In this document: in pieces, positions 41,775 to 50,389 of the stretch | How the letters are laid out: each line of letters opens with the position of its first letter | How positions within the stretch are numbered: position 1 is the stretch's first letter | NCBI RefSeq assembly: GCF_037908215.1 | Contig: NZ_JBBLZC010000019.1 | Span: 1-64,000 of the forward strand | Reading direction: 5' to 3' | DNA from: Benzoatithermus flavus | GTDB taxonomy: Bacteria; Pseudomonadota; Alphaproteobacteria; Geminicoccales; Geminicoccaceae | DNA: 64,000 nt | Translations under genes and position numbers: made by a program | Notes under the pieces: model-generated | Database searches by the model: none | What the model was told of the DNA's origin: nothing | What the model saw: the letters and a program-made list of their open reading frames with translations, nothing else

Positions 41775-42761
41775 TCAGGCCGCAGCGGCCCGCGCCTTGC
41801 GCTTCTCGGCGTAGGCCGCGGCCGCTTCGCGCACCCAGGCACCCTCGGTGTGCGCCTGCCGGCGCTGCTTCATGCGCTGCCGGTTGCAGGGGCCGTTGCC
41901 GCGCAGCACCTCCTGGAACTCCTGCCAGTCGATCTCGCCGAACTCCCAGTGTCCGGTCGCTTCGTTGAAGCGGAGATCGGGGTCGGGGATCGTGAGCCCG
42001 AGATAATGCGCCTGGGGCACGGTGGCGTCGACGAACTTCTGGCGCAGCTCGTCGTTGGTGAAGCGCTTGATCTTCCACGCCATGGCCTGGGCGGTGTGGA
42101 CCGAGTCCTTGTCGGACGGCCCGAACATCATGAGGGCGGGCCACCAGAAGCGGTCGAGCGCGTCCTGCGCCATCGCCTTCTGCTCGAGCGTGCCGCGGCA
42201 CAGCGTCAGCATGATCTCGTAGCCCTGCCGCTGGTGGAAGCTCTCCTCCTTGCAGATCCGCACCATGGCGCGGGCGTAAGGACCGTAGGAGCAGCGTTGC
42301 AGCGGCACCTGGTTCATGATCGCGGCCCCGTCGACCAGCCAGCCGATGGCGCCGATGTCGGCCCAGGTGAGCGTGGGATAGTTGAAGATCGAGGAATATT
42401 TGGCGGTGCCGGCCAGAAGCTGGTCGACGAGCTCCTCGCGGCTCACACCCAGGGTCTCGGCGGCGGCGTAGAGATAGAGGCCGTGGCCGGCCTCGTCCTG
42501 GACCTTGGCAAGCAGGGTCGCCTTGCGGCGCAAGCTGGGGGCGCGGGTGATCCAGTTGCCCTCGGGCAGCATGCCGACGATCTCGGAGTGTGCGTGCTGG
42601 GCGATCTGTCGGATCAGGGTGCGACGATAGGCCTCGGGCATCCAGTCGTTGGGCTCGATCTTCTGCTCGGCGTCGATCTTCGCCTGGAACCGGGCGAGGC
42701 GCTCCGGGTCCTCCTTCTGCACCGGCTGGAGATCGCGGGTGTTGAGCGCCTGCGTGTACAT
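41775..42761 (-). CDS. paaA: Phenylacetyl-CoA epoxidase catalytic subunit PaaA
   Basis: A 328-residue di-iron oxygenase subunit. Two ExxH motifs are visible, KVQDEAGHGLYLY near residue 103 and CKEESFHQRQGYE near residue 190, with the further helices IAQHAHSEIVGMLPEGNWI. It epoxidises the ring of phenylacetyl-CoA with PaaBCE. The ATG at 42761 begins MYTQALNTRDLQPVQKED; GGGAGG lies upstream. First gene of paaABCD, driven by the promoter at 42802-42830. Confidence 0.96.
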   Translation of the reverse strand: MYTQALNTRDLQPVQKEDPERLARFQAKIDAEQKIEPNDWMPEAYRRTLIRQIAQHAHSEIVGMLPEGNWITRAPSLRRKATLLAKVQDEAGHGLYLYAAAETLGVSREELVDQLLAGTAKYSSIFNYPTLTWADIGAIGWLVDGAAIMNQVPLQRCSYGPYARAMVRICKEESFHQRQGYEIMLTLCRGTLEQKAMAQDALDRFWWPALMMFGPSDKDSVHTAQAMAWKIKRFTNDELRQKFVDATVPQAHYLGLTIPDPDLRFNEATGHWEFGEIDWQEFQEVLRGNGPCNRQRMKQRRQAHTEGAWVREAAAAYAEKRKARAAAA

Positions 42762-42801
42762 GGCTTTCGGGCCTCCCTCGGGGCACGCTGCTCTGCGCCA
42801 C

Positions 42802-42830
42802 GATATATAACATGATCGCGCAATTTTCAA
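42802..42830 (-). promoter_or_regulatory. Candidate promoter of paaABCD
   Basis: On the reverse strand TTGAAA (42830-42825) and TATATC (42807-42802) are 17 bases apart, a good sigma70-type promoter about 40 bases before paaA. The area is AT-rich against a very GC-rich background. Confidence 0.6.
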
Positions 42831-42840
42831 TGCATCATGT
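42810..42840. promoter_or_regulatory. Inverted repeat over the paaA promoter, possible PaaX operator
   Basis: ACATGAT (42810-42816) and ATCATGT (42834-42840) are perfect inverted arms with a 17-base spacer, spanning the -35 of the paaA promoter. PaaX of E. coli binds a spaced palindrome at paa promoters; the sequence here differs but the layout and the adjacent paaX gene support this role. Confidence 0.5.
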
Positions 42841-42881
42841 AACATTTTATCGCCCGCAGCCGCCCGCACGGGCGGTCCGGT

Positions 42882-43787
42882 TCAGCCGGACCCGCGGAAC
42901 CGCTCGAAGAAGCTCGGCACCGGCGGCGGCAGAGGGCCTCTCTCGTTGCGGCCGTGCTCGTCCAGCCAGCGTTCCGAGGGCTCCAGCAGCACGCGGTAGA
43001 GCCGGCCGCACAGCCGCCGTGCCTCCGGTCCCGGCCAGTCCTCGGGCAGGAGTGCCGGCGGGAGCTGCGGATCGCGCAGGACGATGCGCCGGTAGGCATG
43101 GATCAGGAGCACGCGCGCCACGAGCGCTGTCAGCCGGTCCGCGGGCGGTGCCAGTGAGGCGGCCTCGCCGAGCGGAGCGAAGCGGGCGATGAACTGCCGG
43201 TAGGCGGCGGCGAGCTCCGGCAGCGGCCATTGTCGTGCCGCGAGCACGCGGGCGGCGGCGAGATCCTCGGCCTGGGCACGGAAGGAGAGCAGCACCCCCT
43301 CCCCCGGGACCACGGCCGGCTCCCGACCTTCCGGAAGCGGCCGCACGTAGGTGCCGGGCGTCAATGCCGCATAGCCTTCGCGCTGCAGCCGCTCGCGCGT
43401 CGGATCGCGCCCGTTGCCGTCGGGACTCAGGATCACCACATGCCAGTCGCCGTTCCAGGCCGTGGCTTCGGCGAAGTAGATCCGCTTCGTTGCGACCTCG
43501 AACTCGGCCTGACCCGTCGCCGTGAGACGGTAATAGCTGTTGCGGCCGCGACGGCGGCTCTCGATCCAGCCGTCGCTCGCGAGGCGCGAGAGGGCCGTAC
43601 GCACCGCACCATCCTGGATGCCGAAGGCGGCGGTGATCGCGAGCAGCGAGGCCAGCGCCAGCTCCCCGCCGCGCGGGGCCACCGCGTCGCCGAAGATGGT
43701 GATCACGAGCGACCAGACCCGCTGCGGGTATTCCGCGAGCAGGCGGGCGAGCGAGGTCGAGAACGAGGGTACGGTGGGGGCATCCAT
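42882..43787 (-). CDS. paaX: Phenylacetyl-CoA-responsive repressor PaaX
   Basis: A 301-residue PaaX-family regulator. The winged helix lies within the first 90 residues (SLLAITAAFGIQDGAVRTAL then SRLASDGWIESRRRGRNSYY), followed by YRLTATGQAEFEVATKRIYF, WNGDWHVVILSPDG and a C-terminal domain usual for the family. Directly upstream of paaABCD on the same strand, so it probably represses them. The presence of PaaR as well is unusual. The ribosome site is weak; an open frame to 43943 lacks family similarity. Confidence 0.93.
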   Translation of the reverse strand: MDAPTVPSFSTSLARLLAEYPQRVWSLVITIFGDAVAPRGGELALASLLAITAAFGIQDGAVRTALSRLASDGWIESRRRGRNSYYRLTATGQAEFEVATKRIYFAEATAWNGDWHVVILSPDGNGRDPTRERLQREGYAALTPGTYVRPLPEGREPAVVPGEGVLLSFRAQAEDLAAARVLAARQWPLPELAAAYRQFIARFAPLGEAASLAPPADRLTALVARVLLIHAYRRIVLRDPQLPPALLPEDWPGPEARRLCGRLYRVLLEPSERWLDEHGRNERGPLPPPVPSFFERFRGSG

Positions 43788-43905
43788 GGCGTTCGGGCTA
43801 TAGCAACGATCCGGATCGCTGTCTGCGGTCCCTTGCCGAAGGTTCTTGCCAAACGCCGGCGATCGGGCAGAAGCCGAGTTTCGAGGATCGAACGGAGATG
43901 CCGCT

Positions 43906-44520
43906 TTGAGCTTCCTGCCACCCCCGAGCGAGCTTCTCGGCACATGGGGCTACGCGGCCGTGCTGGCGCTCGCGACCGCCCAGGCGATCCCGCTCGCCGG
44001 TGTCGTCGTGCCGATGTCGGCCCTTCTCGTTCTCGCCGGGATCGGCGCCTCGCAGGGCATGTTCGAGGTCGGCAGCCTGATCGGCTTCGCGGCCGTGGGC
44101 GCTATTCTCGGCGACGGACTGAGCTACGGCCTCGGCACGCGCGGCCGGCACCTCTTCCGTCCGGGCAGCCGCTGGCTCGACCCCGTCCACCTCGCGAAGG
44201 GCCAGGCCTTCTTCGCGCGGCACGGCGACAAGAGCATCTTCATCGGCCGCGTGATAGGCCCGATCCGCGGCATCGTCCCGTTCGTTGCCGGTCTCTCGGC
44301 CATGAGCTGGCGCACCTTCCTGCTCTGGAACGTCGTGAGCGGCATCGTCTGGGCCATGCTCCACGTGCTGGCCGGCTATCTCCTCGGCGACACGGCCCAA
44401 CGGCTGGGAGCCTGGACCGGCCGGGCCGGGCTCGCTCTGCTCCCGCTCGCGGCCTTCGGTGGCCTGATCTGGCTTCTGCGTCGGCGCGGTGGACTGTTCT
44501 TGCGCCGGTCCGCCCGCTAA
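43906..44520 (+). CDS. DedA-family membrane protein
   Basis: A 204-residue protein with five or six hydrophobic segments. FIGRVIGPIRGIVPFVAGLS followed by AMSWRTFLLWNVVSGIVWA is the DedA/SNARE-associated signature (GR..P..R...P..AG...M....F...N..GA). Family members are linked to polyprenyl-phosphate or phospholipid flipping and membrane homeostasis. The start is a TTG at 43906 with GGAG 8 bases upstream; the preceding ATG is in a frame that stops at once. Confidence 0.85.
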   Translation: MSFLPPPSELLGTWGYAAVLALATAQAIPLAGVVVPMSALLVLAGIGASQGMFEVGSLIGFAAVGAILGDGLSYGLGTRGRHLFRPGSRWLDPVHLAKGQAFFARHGDKSIFIGRVIGPIRGIVPFVAGLSAMSWRTFLLWNVVSGIVWAMLHVLAGYLLGDTAQRLGAWTGRAGLALLPLAAFGGLIWLLRRRGGLFLRRSAR

Positions 44521-44575
44521 GGAGGCTCGGTCGCCATCGGCGACGAGACACCGGTTCGTGCGAGGGAGGCGGGCT

Positions 44576-45706
44576 TTGGCGGACATCTTCTATCTTTCGC
44601 ACATCAAGTTCGGGTTCGGGGTGCTGGACGAGCTCGCTGCGGCGATGGCGGGCCTGGATGTGCGCCGGCCGCTCGTTGCGACCGACAAAGGTGTGGCGGC
44701 ATCCGGCATCGCGACCGAGGTGGTTCGGGCCTGCGGTGTGGATGCCGTGGTCTATGACGGGACGCCCGGCAACCCGACCGAGGAGGCCGTGGAGGAGGCG
44801 CTCGCACTCTATCGGGCGGAGCGCTGCGACGGGGTGATCGCCGTGGGTGGGGGGTCGCCGATCGACCTCGGCAAGGGTGTGGCGCTGCTCGCCACCCATC
44901 CGGGGCCGCTCGCGCCTTATGCCGCGATCCTTGGCGGCATCCCGAAGATCACGGCGAACGTGGCGCCCGTGATCGCGGTGCCGACCACGGCGGGTACCGG
45001 CAGCGAGGTCGGGCGCGCGGCGCTGCTCACGCTGCGCGACGGGCGCAAGCTCGGGTTCATCAGCCCGCACCTGATCCCGAAGGTGGCGATCTGCGATCCG
45101 GCGCTCACCCTGGGCCTGCCGCCGCACCTGACCGCCGCCACCGGGTTCGATGCCATCACGCACTGCATCGAGACCTATCTCTCGCCGCGCTACAACCCGC
45201 CCGCGGAAGCGATAGCACTCGACGGGCTGCGCCGTGCGGTGGGCTGGATCGAGCGGGCGGTGGCCGATGGCCAGGACCGGACCGCCCGGCAGGAGATGAT
45301 GATGGCCGCCCTCGAAGGCGGGCTCACCTTCCAGAAAGGGTTGGGGGCCGTGCACGCCCTCTCCCACCCCTTGGGCGGCCTCAAGGAACCGGTCCTGCAC
45401 CACGGCACGTTGAACGCCGTCCTGCTGCCGGCGGTGCTGCGCTTCAACGCCGGGCACGCGAAGGAGAAGTACGAGACGATGCAGCGGCTCCTGGGGCTTC
45501 CGGAGGGCGTCGCGCTCGCCGACTTCTTCGCGGGCTTCGCACGGCGCCTCGGCATCCCGGCCGGCCTCGCGGCAATGGGCGTGCCGGAAAGCTGCCTGCC
45601 GGCGATCGCGAAGGGTGCTATCCTCGACCATTCCGCTGCGACCAACCCGCGGCCGGCGAGCGAGGCCGACTTCCTGGCCTTGCTCGAGGAATCGATGCGG
45701 CCTTAG
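44576..45706 (+). CDS. Iron-containing alcohol dehydrogenase
   Basis: A 376-residue group III (Fe-dependent) alcohol dehydrogenase. The NAD-binding IAVGGGSPIDLGKGVALL (about residue 90), VPTTAGTGSEVGRAALL (about 140), metal ligands in FDAITHCIETYLSPRYNPP and VHALSHPLGGLKEPVLHHGT are all present. The TTG at 44576 is taken as start because GAGGGAGG sits 5 bases before it and no ATG is suitably placed. 55 bases after the DedA gene. Substrate unknown; homologues act on 1,3-propanediol, lactaldehyde, maleylacetate and others. Confidence 0.88.
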   Translation: MADIFYLSHIKFGFGVLDELAAAMAGLDVRRPLVATDKGVAASGIATEVVRACGVDAVVYDGTPGNPTEEAVEEALALYRAERCDGVIAVGGGSPIDLGKGVALLATHPGPLAPYAAILGGIPKITANVAPVIAVPTTAGTGSEVGRAALLTLRDGRKLGFISPHLIPKVAICDPALTLGLPPHLTAATGFDAITHCIETYLSPRYNPPAEAIALDGLRRAVGWIERAVADGQDRTARQEMMMAALEGGLTFQKGLGAVHALSHPLGGLKEPVLHHGTLNAVLLPAVLRFNAGHAKEKYETMQRLLGLPEGVALADFFAGFARRLGIPAGLAAMGVPESCLPAIAKGAILDHSAATNPRPASEADFLALLEESMRP

Positions 45707-45715
45707 GCCGCCCGG

Positions 45716-46831
45716 TCAGCACGGCCCATGCCGGCGCGGCGCCGTCCGTGCGATGAAACGGGCGAGCGGTGGGCCGACCAGGACGACGAGGAACAGCCGC
45801 AAGGTCTGGATCGCCAGCACGAACGGCACGTCGGCATTGCTGCCGACGGCGATGATCGCGACCGAGTCGAGCCCGCCCGGACTGGTCGCGAGGAACGCGG
45901 TGAGGCCGTCGATGGGAAGAAAGCGGGTGAGGAGCCAGGCCGAGAGCGCGCACAGGCCGATCAGGGCCAGGGTCGCGAGCAGAAGGCGCGGGATGGCGCG
46001 GACGGCGTAGCGCGTCACCTCGAGATCGAAGCGCAGGCCCACGTACCAGCCGAGGGCGAGGTACGCGATCCCGAGAAGCCAGGGCGGCAGCGTGATCGCC
46101 ACGATGCCGGCGACGTGGAGTACGGCGCCGATCGCCATCGGCAGCAGCAGAGGCCCGGCCGGAATCCACAGACAACGCCCCGCTACGGCACCGATGGCGG
46201 CGATGCCGAGGGTTGCCACGAACGGCAGGAGAGGCGGCAGCCAGGGCTCGCCGGCCGGCACCATGGCCGGAGCCGCCTGCCCGAGCAGCAGGCGCGAGAC
46301 CAGGGACGCGCTCAGGACCACCACGACCACGCGCAGATACTGCATGAAGGCGACGAGGCGCGGGTCGGCACCGTACTCCTCCGCCATTGCCACCATCGCC
46401 GAGGCGGCGCCGGGCGAGGAGCCCCAGGCGGCGGTGGTGCCGGGCAGCACCTCGAGCCGCGTCAACCCCCAGCCGACGATGCCGCCGGCGAGGATCGTGG
46501 TGGCGACGGTGAGCAGCATCACCGCCCAGGCCTGCGCCACCGTCGCCAGGATCGAGCCCGTGACGGCTTCCGCGATCATGCAGCCGATCAGCGCCTGCGC
46601 GCCGAGAAAGGAGAAGCGCGGCAGGCGCAGGTCGATCCCTTTCAGGGCAAGGGCCATGGCCACGAGCAGCGCTCCCAGCAGAAACGCCGCCGGCAGGCCG
46701 GCGCGCTGGAGCGTGAACGCCAACGCCAGCGACAGGACAAGGAGAACGGCCCACGACGTGAGAGTGCGCAGCCGACCCGTGCCGACGGCTGCCGACGTGC
46801 GGCTGCCAGAAAAGAGACGCCACCACTTCAC
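45716..46831 (-). CDS. AbrB-family membrane protein (putative transporter)
   Basis: A 371-residue, ten-or-so-helix protein of the transport-associated AbrB family (PF05145), not the DNA-binding AbrB. It contains the duplicated GLPAAFLLGALLVAMALAL and TTAAWGSSPGAASAMVAMAE, with the matching second-half LATSPGGLDSVAIIAVGSNA. Substrate not known. The start is a GTG that overlaps the stop of the upstream gene (GTGA), so the two are coupled. Confidence 0.82.
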   Translation of the reverse strand: MKWWRLFSGSRTSAAVGTGRLRTLTSWAVLLVLSLALAFTLQRAGLPAAFLLGALLVAMALALKGIDLRLPRFSFLGAQALIGCMIAEAVTGSILATVAQAWAVMLLTVATTILAGGIVGWGLTRLEVLPGTTAAWGSSPGAASAMVAMAEEYGADPRLVAFMQYLRVVVVVLSASLVSRLLLGQAAPAMVPAGEPWLPPLLPFVATLGIAAIGAVAGRCLWIPAGPLLLPMAIGAVLHVAGIVAITLPPWLLGIAYLALGWYVGLRFDLEVTRYAVRAIPRLLLATLALIGLCALSAWLLTRFLPIDGLTAFLATSPGGLDSVAIIAVGSNADVPFVLAIQTLRLFLVVLVGPPLARFIARTAPRRHGPC

Positions 46832-47361
46832 GCCCTGGCTGCCCGGATCCGGTCGAGGTCGAGCTCGCCCGCGGCACCCCAGCCCCGCTCGCCGGCGGGC
46901 ACGGCGGGCCGGAACGACTCGTAGAGCCTGAAGCCGCGCCGGTTGAGCTCCTCGGGCGGGTAGGTCGCGGCGAGCTCGGTCATGGCGGCCCGCGCCTCCT
47001 CCAGGCGGTCCTTGAACTTACCCTCGAGATAGCGCTCGACCGCCGCGGGGCGGCCGGGCTTGCCCTTGTTCAAAGCGCGGATACCTTCCGCCGTCCGTAC
47101 CACCGGCACGGGGCGGCCGAGCAGATCCACGTAGAGGCGCTCGCCCTCGGCGAGGCGCTCGCCGTGCTCGCGCACGAGATCGGGCTTAGGCTCGATGATA
47201 CCGAGCGACACGCCCTTGGCGTAAGCGCTCATCCCGGCCACCGCCTGGCCCAGCGTGAGCGCGGTCCCGCGGTCGAAGCCGAGCCGCTCCGCCACGACCG
47301 CGGCCCAGAGTGTCAGCACCGGCGCCCGGTTGATCCTGATCCTCGAGCCACTCTCGCCCAT
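46828..47361 (-). CDS. Conserved-looking hypothetical protein
   Basis: A 177-residue protein (or 189 from an ATG at 47397). SRIRINRAPVLTLWAAVVAE, RLGFDRGTALTLGQAVAGMS and NRRGFRLYESFRPAVPAGER look protein-like and conserved, but I do not recognise a family. No signal peptide or membrane helix. AGGAAAG lies before the ATG at 47361. Coupled to the AbrB-type membrane gene downstream and one base from the 3' end of corA, so it may be co-transcribed with both. Confidence 0.7.
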   Translation of the reverse strand: MGESGSRIRINRAPVLTLWAAVVAERLGFDRGTALTLGQAVAGMSAYAKGVSLGIIEPKPDLVREHGERLAEGERLYVDLLGRPVPVVRTAEGIRALNKGKPGRPAAVERYLEGKFKDRLEEARAAMTELAATYPPEELNRRGFRLYESFRPAVPAGERGWGAAGELDLDRIRAARA

Positions 47362-47398
47362 CCCGTCTTTCCTGCTGCCTTCGGCCCTCGTCATCATC

Positions 47399-48388
47399 CT
47401 AGATCCAGCCGGCGCGGCGGAAACGGTTGAACAGAACGATGCAGGTCACGGCGATGACCAGCAGCACGGCGAGATAGCCGTAGCGCCAGTGCAGCTCCGG
47501 CATATGGTCGAAGTTCATCCCGTAGAGGCCGGCGATCGCCGTCGGGACCGCCAGGATCGCGGCCCAGCCGGCGAGGCGCCGGCTGACCTCGCTCTGGCGC
47601 GTGGCCTCGATGCTCTGGCGCGAGGATTCCATGAGCAGCGCGGCCTCGAAGGCGAAGCCCAACATCTCGCGCAAGGCATCGATCTGCTCGAGCGCCCGGT
47701 TCGCATGGTCGACGACGTCGCGGAAATAGGGCCGGAACGAGACGTCGATGCCGGGCAGATCGGTGTGCTCCAGCCGGCGGCAGACCTCGACCGCGGGGGC
47801 CGCCACCAGCCGCAGCTTCTGCAGCTCGCGCCTGAGCTCGTAGATCCGGGCGATCCTCGCCTCGTCCAAAGGTTCGAGGACATGCTCCTCGAGGGCCTCG
47901 ATCTCTGCCGCGAGCCGCTCGACGACGACGAGATAGTTGTCGACGATGAAGTCGACGAGGGCATAGAGCACGTAGTCCTCGCCGTGGGCAAGCTGCTTGG
48001 GCGCAGCTTCGGCGCGCTGCCGGACCTCGCGGTAGGAGGCCGAGGCGCCATGACGGACCGAGATCACGTAGCCGTGGCCGATGAAAATCTCGGTCTCGCC
48101 GAGCGCTATGTGGCCCTCCTCGAGGAAGGCGGTGCGCAGCACGAGAAAGGTGGTGTCGCCGTAGGTCTCGAGCTTGGGCCTCTGATGCGCCTTGAGCGCG
48201 TCCTCGATCGCGAGCTCGTGCAGGCCGAACTGGGCCTGGAGCTGGCGCAGGTCGCGCTCGCTGGGCGCCTCGATGCCGATCCAGACGAAATGGCCGGGCC
48301 GCGCGGCCCAGGCGCCGCTCTCTTCCACGGCGATGTCGGCCACCTTGCGGCCGGCGCTGTAGGCGGCAGCGGCGATCACCTTGCCCAT
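47399..48388 (-). CDS. corA: CorA-family magnesium/cobalt transporter
   Basis: A 329-residue CorA-type channel. The C-terminal GLYGMNFDHMPELHWRYGYL carries the YGMNF signature after transmembrane helix 1, and the second helix LAVLLVIAVTCIVLFNRF closes the protein. The large cytoplasmic N-terminal domain (residues 1-265) includes the long stalk helix around ALVDFIVDNYLVVVERLAAE. Takes up Mg2+ and related divalent cations across the inner membrane. Confidence 0.9.
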   Translation of the reverse strand: MGKVIAAAAYSAGRKVADIAVEESGAWAARPGHFVWIGIEAPSERDLRQLQAQFGLHELAIEDALKAHQRPKLETYGDTTFLVLRTAFLEEGHIALGETEIFIGHGYVISVRHGASASYREVRQRAEAAPKQLAHGEDYVLYALVDFIVDNYLVVVERLAAEIEALEEHVLEPLDEARIARIYELRRELQKLRLVAAPAVEVCRRLEHTDLPGIDVSFRPYFRDVVDHANRALEQIDALREMLGFAFEAALLMESSRQSIEATRQSEVSRRLAGWAAILAVPTAIAGLYGMNFDHMPELHWRYGYLAVLLVIAVTCIVLFNRFRRAGWI

Positions 48389-48450
48389 CGGACCGACCTC
48401 CTTGCGCTCTCGTCCTGCCCGGAGCCCGGTCCGCTGGCCGCTCTCCGGCC

Positions 48451-49593
48451 TCAGGCCCTGCGGCGCTGGCAGGCGGCCATCCAGGCCAAAAACTGCGCAT
48501 CGGGATCGCGCGGCATGGGCCTTCCCACCTGCGCCGCGATCCAGCGCTGCTCGAAATGCTCGAAGTCGAGACCCGGATAGAGCTGGCGAAAGCGCGCTAC
48601 CGTCGCCGCCTTGAGCCGGAGCGCGGTCCCTTCCTCGACGCGAGGCGCGCGCGGGATGGAACGCTGCTCGCCGACCAGGACGGGCTGCACGGCCGGCACG
48701 GAAGGATGCAGCCGCACGCCGATATGGGTCACCTCGACCTCGGCACCGGGATAGACGGCGCGCGCCTCGGCGAGCATCTCCTTGAACTTGGCGCGGAACT
48801 GGCGCAGCGTCTTGTACTCGCTGCCGAACTGGGCATGCAGCGCCGGCCAGGGCACGTCGATCGACCGCTTGAGATCGCGCAGGCGGTAGCAGAGCCAGAT
48901 ATAGACGTCGATCACGGCCGAGGAGTTCTGGATGCAGCGGATCGCGGCCTCGCTCACCGGCACGGGATGCTGGCGCAGCGCCTCGTAGAACTCGTGGCTG
49001 AGTTCGGCGGTCTCGTCCCAGAGGGCGCTCTGCCGGCCGTCCGAGCGCCGCGGCACGAACATCATGGCGCTGACGATCGAGGCGCGGTTGAAGCCGCTCA
49101 CCCCGCCCTGCCCGCGCCAGCCGACCGTCATCGTGCAGGCGGAGAGGCGGCGCGCCTGTTCGCGGATCGCCTTGTAGTTCGTGCCACCGGGATTGACGCC
49201 GAGCTTCTCCATCCAGTCGTGCATCGATGCGCCGAGGCTGATGACGCGCGAGCTCGTGCGGATGGCCTCGGACTGGAGGTAGAGCAGGATCAGGCGCGCG
49301 CGCGAGCCGTAGGGCACGCCGTAGCGAACGGGCTCGCCGCGCTCGTCGAGCACGACGCCCGGTTCCACGATCAGGCTGAACCGGCCATTGTCCCGCTTCC
49401 AGACCTGATCGTCGGAAGCGAGCCGGCGGTGCGGCAGACCGGTCATGGCGAAGCCGCTGTAGAGATAGGCGAGGCTGAGCTTCTCGTCACCCAGGACCGC
49501 GGCCGCGAGATCGACCAAATGCCGCTGTTCGGATGGGACCAGCTCCCGCGCTGCGTCACGCCCGTGCTGAAGGACCAGGTCGTGGAGCTTCAT
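48451..49593 (-). CDS. repA: Plasmid replication initiator, RepA_C family
   Basis: A 380-residue protein of the plasmid RepA type (PF04796). LSLAYLYSGFAMTGLPHRRL, GVPYGSRARLILLYLQSEAI RTSSR and YIWLCYRLRDLKRSIDVPWP are its core segments. It should bind the iterons immediately upstream (49646-50210) and open the origin. The ATG at 49593 has GGAGG upstream. It is transcribed away from parA-parB. The C-terminal 70 residues, after VEVTHIGVRLHPSVP, form an additional region common in alphaproteobacterial versions. Confidence 0.88.
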   Translation of the reverse strand: MKLHDLVLQHGRDAARELVPSEQRHLVDLAAAVLGDEKLSLAYLYSGFAMTGLPHRRLASDDQVWKRDNGRFSLIVEPGVVLDERGEPVRYGVPYGSRARLILLYLQSEAIRTSSRVISLGASMHDWMEKLGVNPGGTNYKAIREQARRLSACTMTVGWRGQGGVSGFNRASIVSAMMFVPRRSDGRQSALWDETAELSHEFYEALRQHPVPVSEAAIRCIQNSSAVIDVYIWLCYRLRDLKRSIDVPWPALHAQFGSEYKTLRQFRAKFKEMLAEARAVYPGAEVEVTHIGVRLHPSVPAVQPVLVGEQRSIPRAPRVEEGTALRLKAATVARFRQLYPGLDFEHFEQRWIAAQVGRPMPRDPDAQFLAWMAACQRRRA

Positions 49594-49645
49594 GAGCGCC
49601 TCCAGGTGCTAGAAGCCGACTTAACATCAACCGAGCCGGCGATCC

Positions 49646-50210
49646 ATTCGCCGTTTGGTGACGGCCTCCGGACGCCGTCGGGCAGAAGACGGTCGTGGGG
49701 GCCGCACGATCGCGCCGCTCGCGGGCGGGCTGCGCCCTGCCGGATCGCATCGGACGGCTTTTTAGAAGTCACCCGGTCGCAAGCTCACCGCGCTGCGTGC
49801 GCCGCCGGACTGATTCGCCATTTGGTGACGCCAGAGCCCCTTGCCCACCTGCTCTGGCGGGCTTCCGGGCGGTGCACCGCGGGCGAGCGCTCGGACCATC
49901 GCGTCGTCCACCGCCTTTTGGTGACGCTCGCCGGTTTTCCACCGTCGCCCGGTGACGCCGGATTCGCTCTCTGGTGACGGCAACACGTTTCGGCGCGTGC
50001 GTGGAATCAAAGGCTTGGCTCGTTGTCCACCGCCTTCTGGTGACGGCCGCGCCCGCCTTTTGGTGACACATACCGATAATAAGAATCGGAATCAAAAAAT
50101 ATCCCGATAGGAGGGCCGTTGGGTGGGCGCAACTTGATGCGCAGGGCTTGTAGGAGAGTCGCTCGGCAGGCGTTCGGCCGCACACCCGAAACGCTCGCCT
50201 TCTGGTGACG
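49646..50210 (+). repeat. Iteron array (eight direct copies)
   Basis: Copies of TTCGCC(T/A)T(T/C)TGGTGACG, all in one orientation. Cores: 49654-49663 and 49821-49830 (TTTGGTGACG), 49917-49926 (TTTGGTGACG), 49951-49957 (CCGGTGACG variant), 49971-49979 (CTGGTGACG), 50035-50045 (TTCTGGTGACG), 50058-50068 (TTTTGGTGACA), 50196-50210 (CGCCTTCTGGTGACG). Spacing is irregular (about 17 to 170 bases). These are the expected binding sites of RepA. Confidence 0.85.
50069..50110. other. AT-rich stretch, possible DNA-unwinding element
   Basis: About 40 bases with a string of A and T (AATAAGAATC, ATCAAAAAATATC) immediately after the seventh iteron, in surroundings of about 70 percent GC. It contains the small inverted repeat CCGAT ... 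ATCGG. The most likely site of strand opening. Confidence 0.55.
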
Positions 50211-50389
50211 CTGCGGCCGGAGCTCGTCGTTCGAGCACACCGTCGGCAGCACGATTGAGGTTTTTTGGGCACTTCAACGCAGTTTTTCGACACTCGGCTT
50301 CGCTACGCTATCGCCTGCAGGAGCGTCATCCCGCTAGGAAAGTATCGAAATGCACGGCAATCCAGCCGATCTTCAACGGCGGAGGCTCC

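Larger units (their letters stand above)
49594..50389. other. Origin of replication region
   Basis: A 796-base non-coding region between the initiator gene and parA. It contains eight direct iteron copies, an AT-rich stretch and no gene-like frame. Two TTGTCCACC/TCGTCCACC sequences (around 49904 and 50023) are distant from the DnaA-box consensus by two bases each. The arrangement initiator / iterons / AT-rich / parAB is that of an iteron-controlled replicon. Confidence 0.8.

Noticed and set aside
43807..43818. Palindrome CGATCCGGATCG in front of paaX as a PaaX operator
   Set aside because: Short, GC-rich palindromes of this kind are common here and it does not resemble the spaced repeat at the paaA promoter.
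50285..50330. Promoter for parAB (TTCGAC and TATCGC, 17 bases apart)
   Set aside because: The -35 matches the consensus at only two positions; no better alternative was found, so no promoter is annotated.
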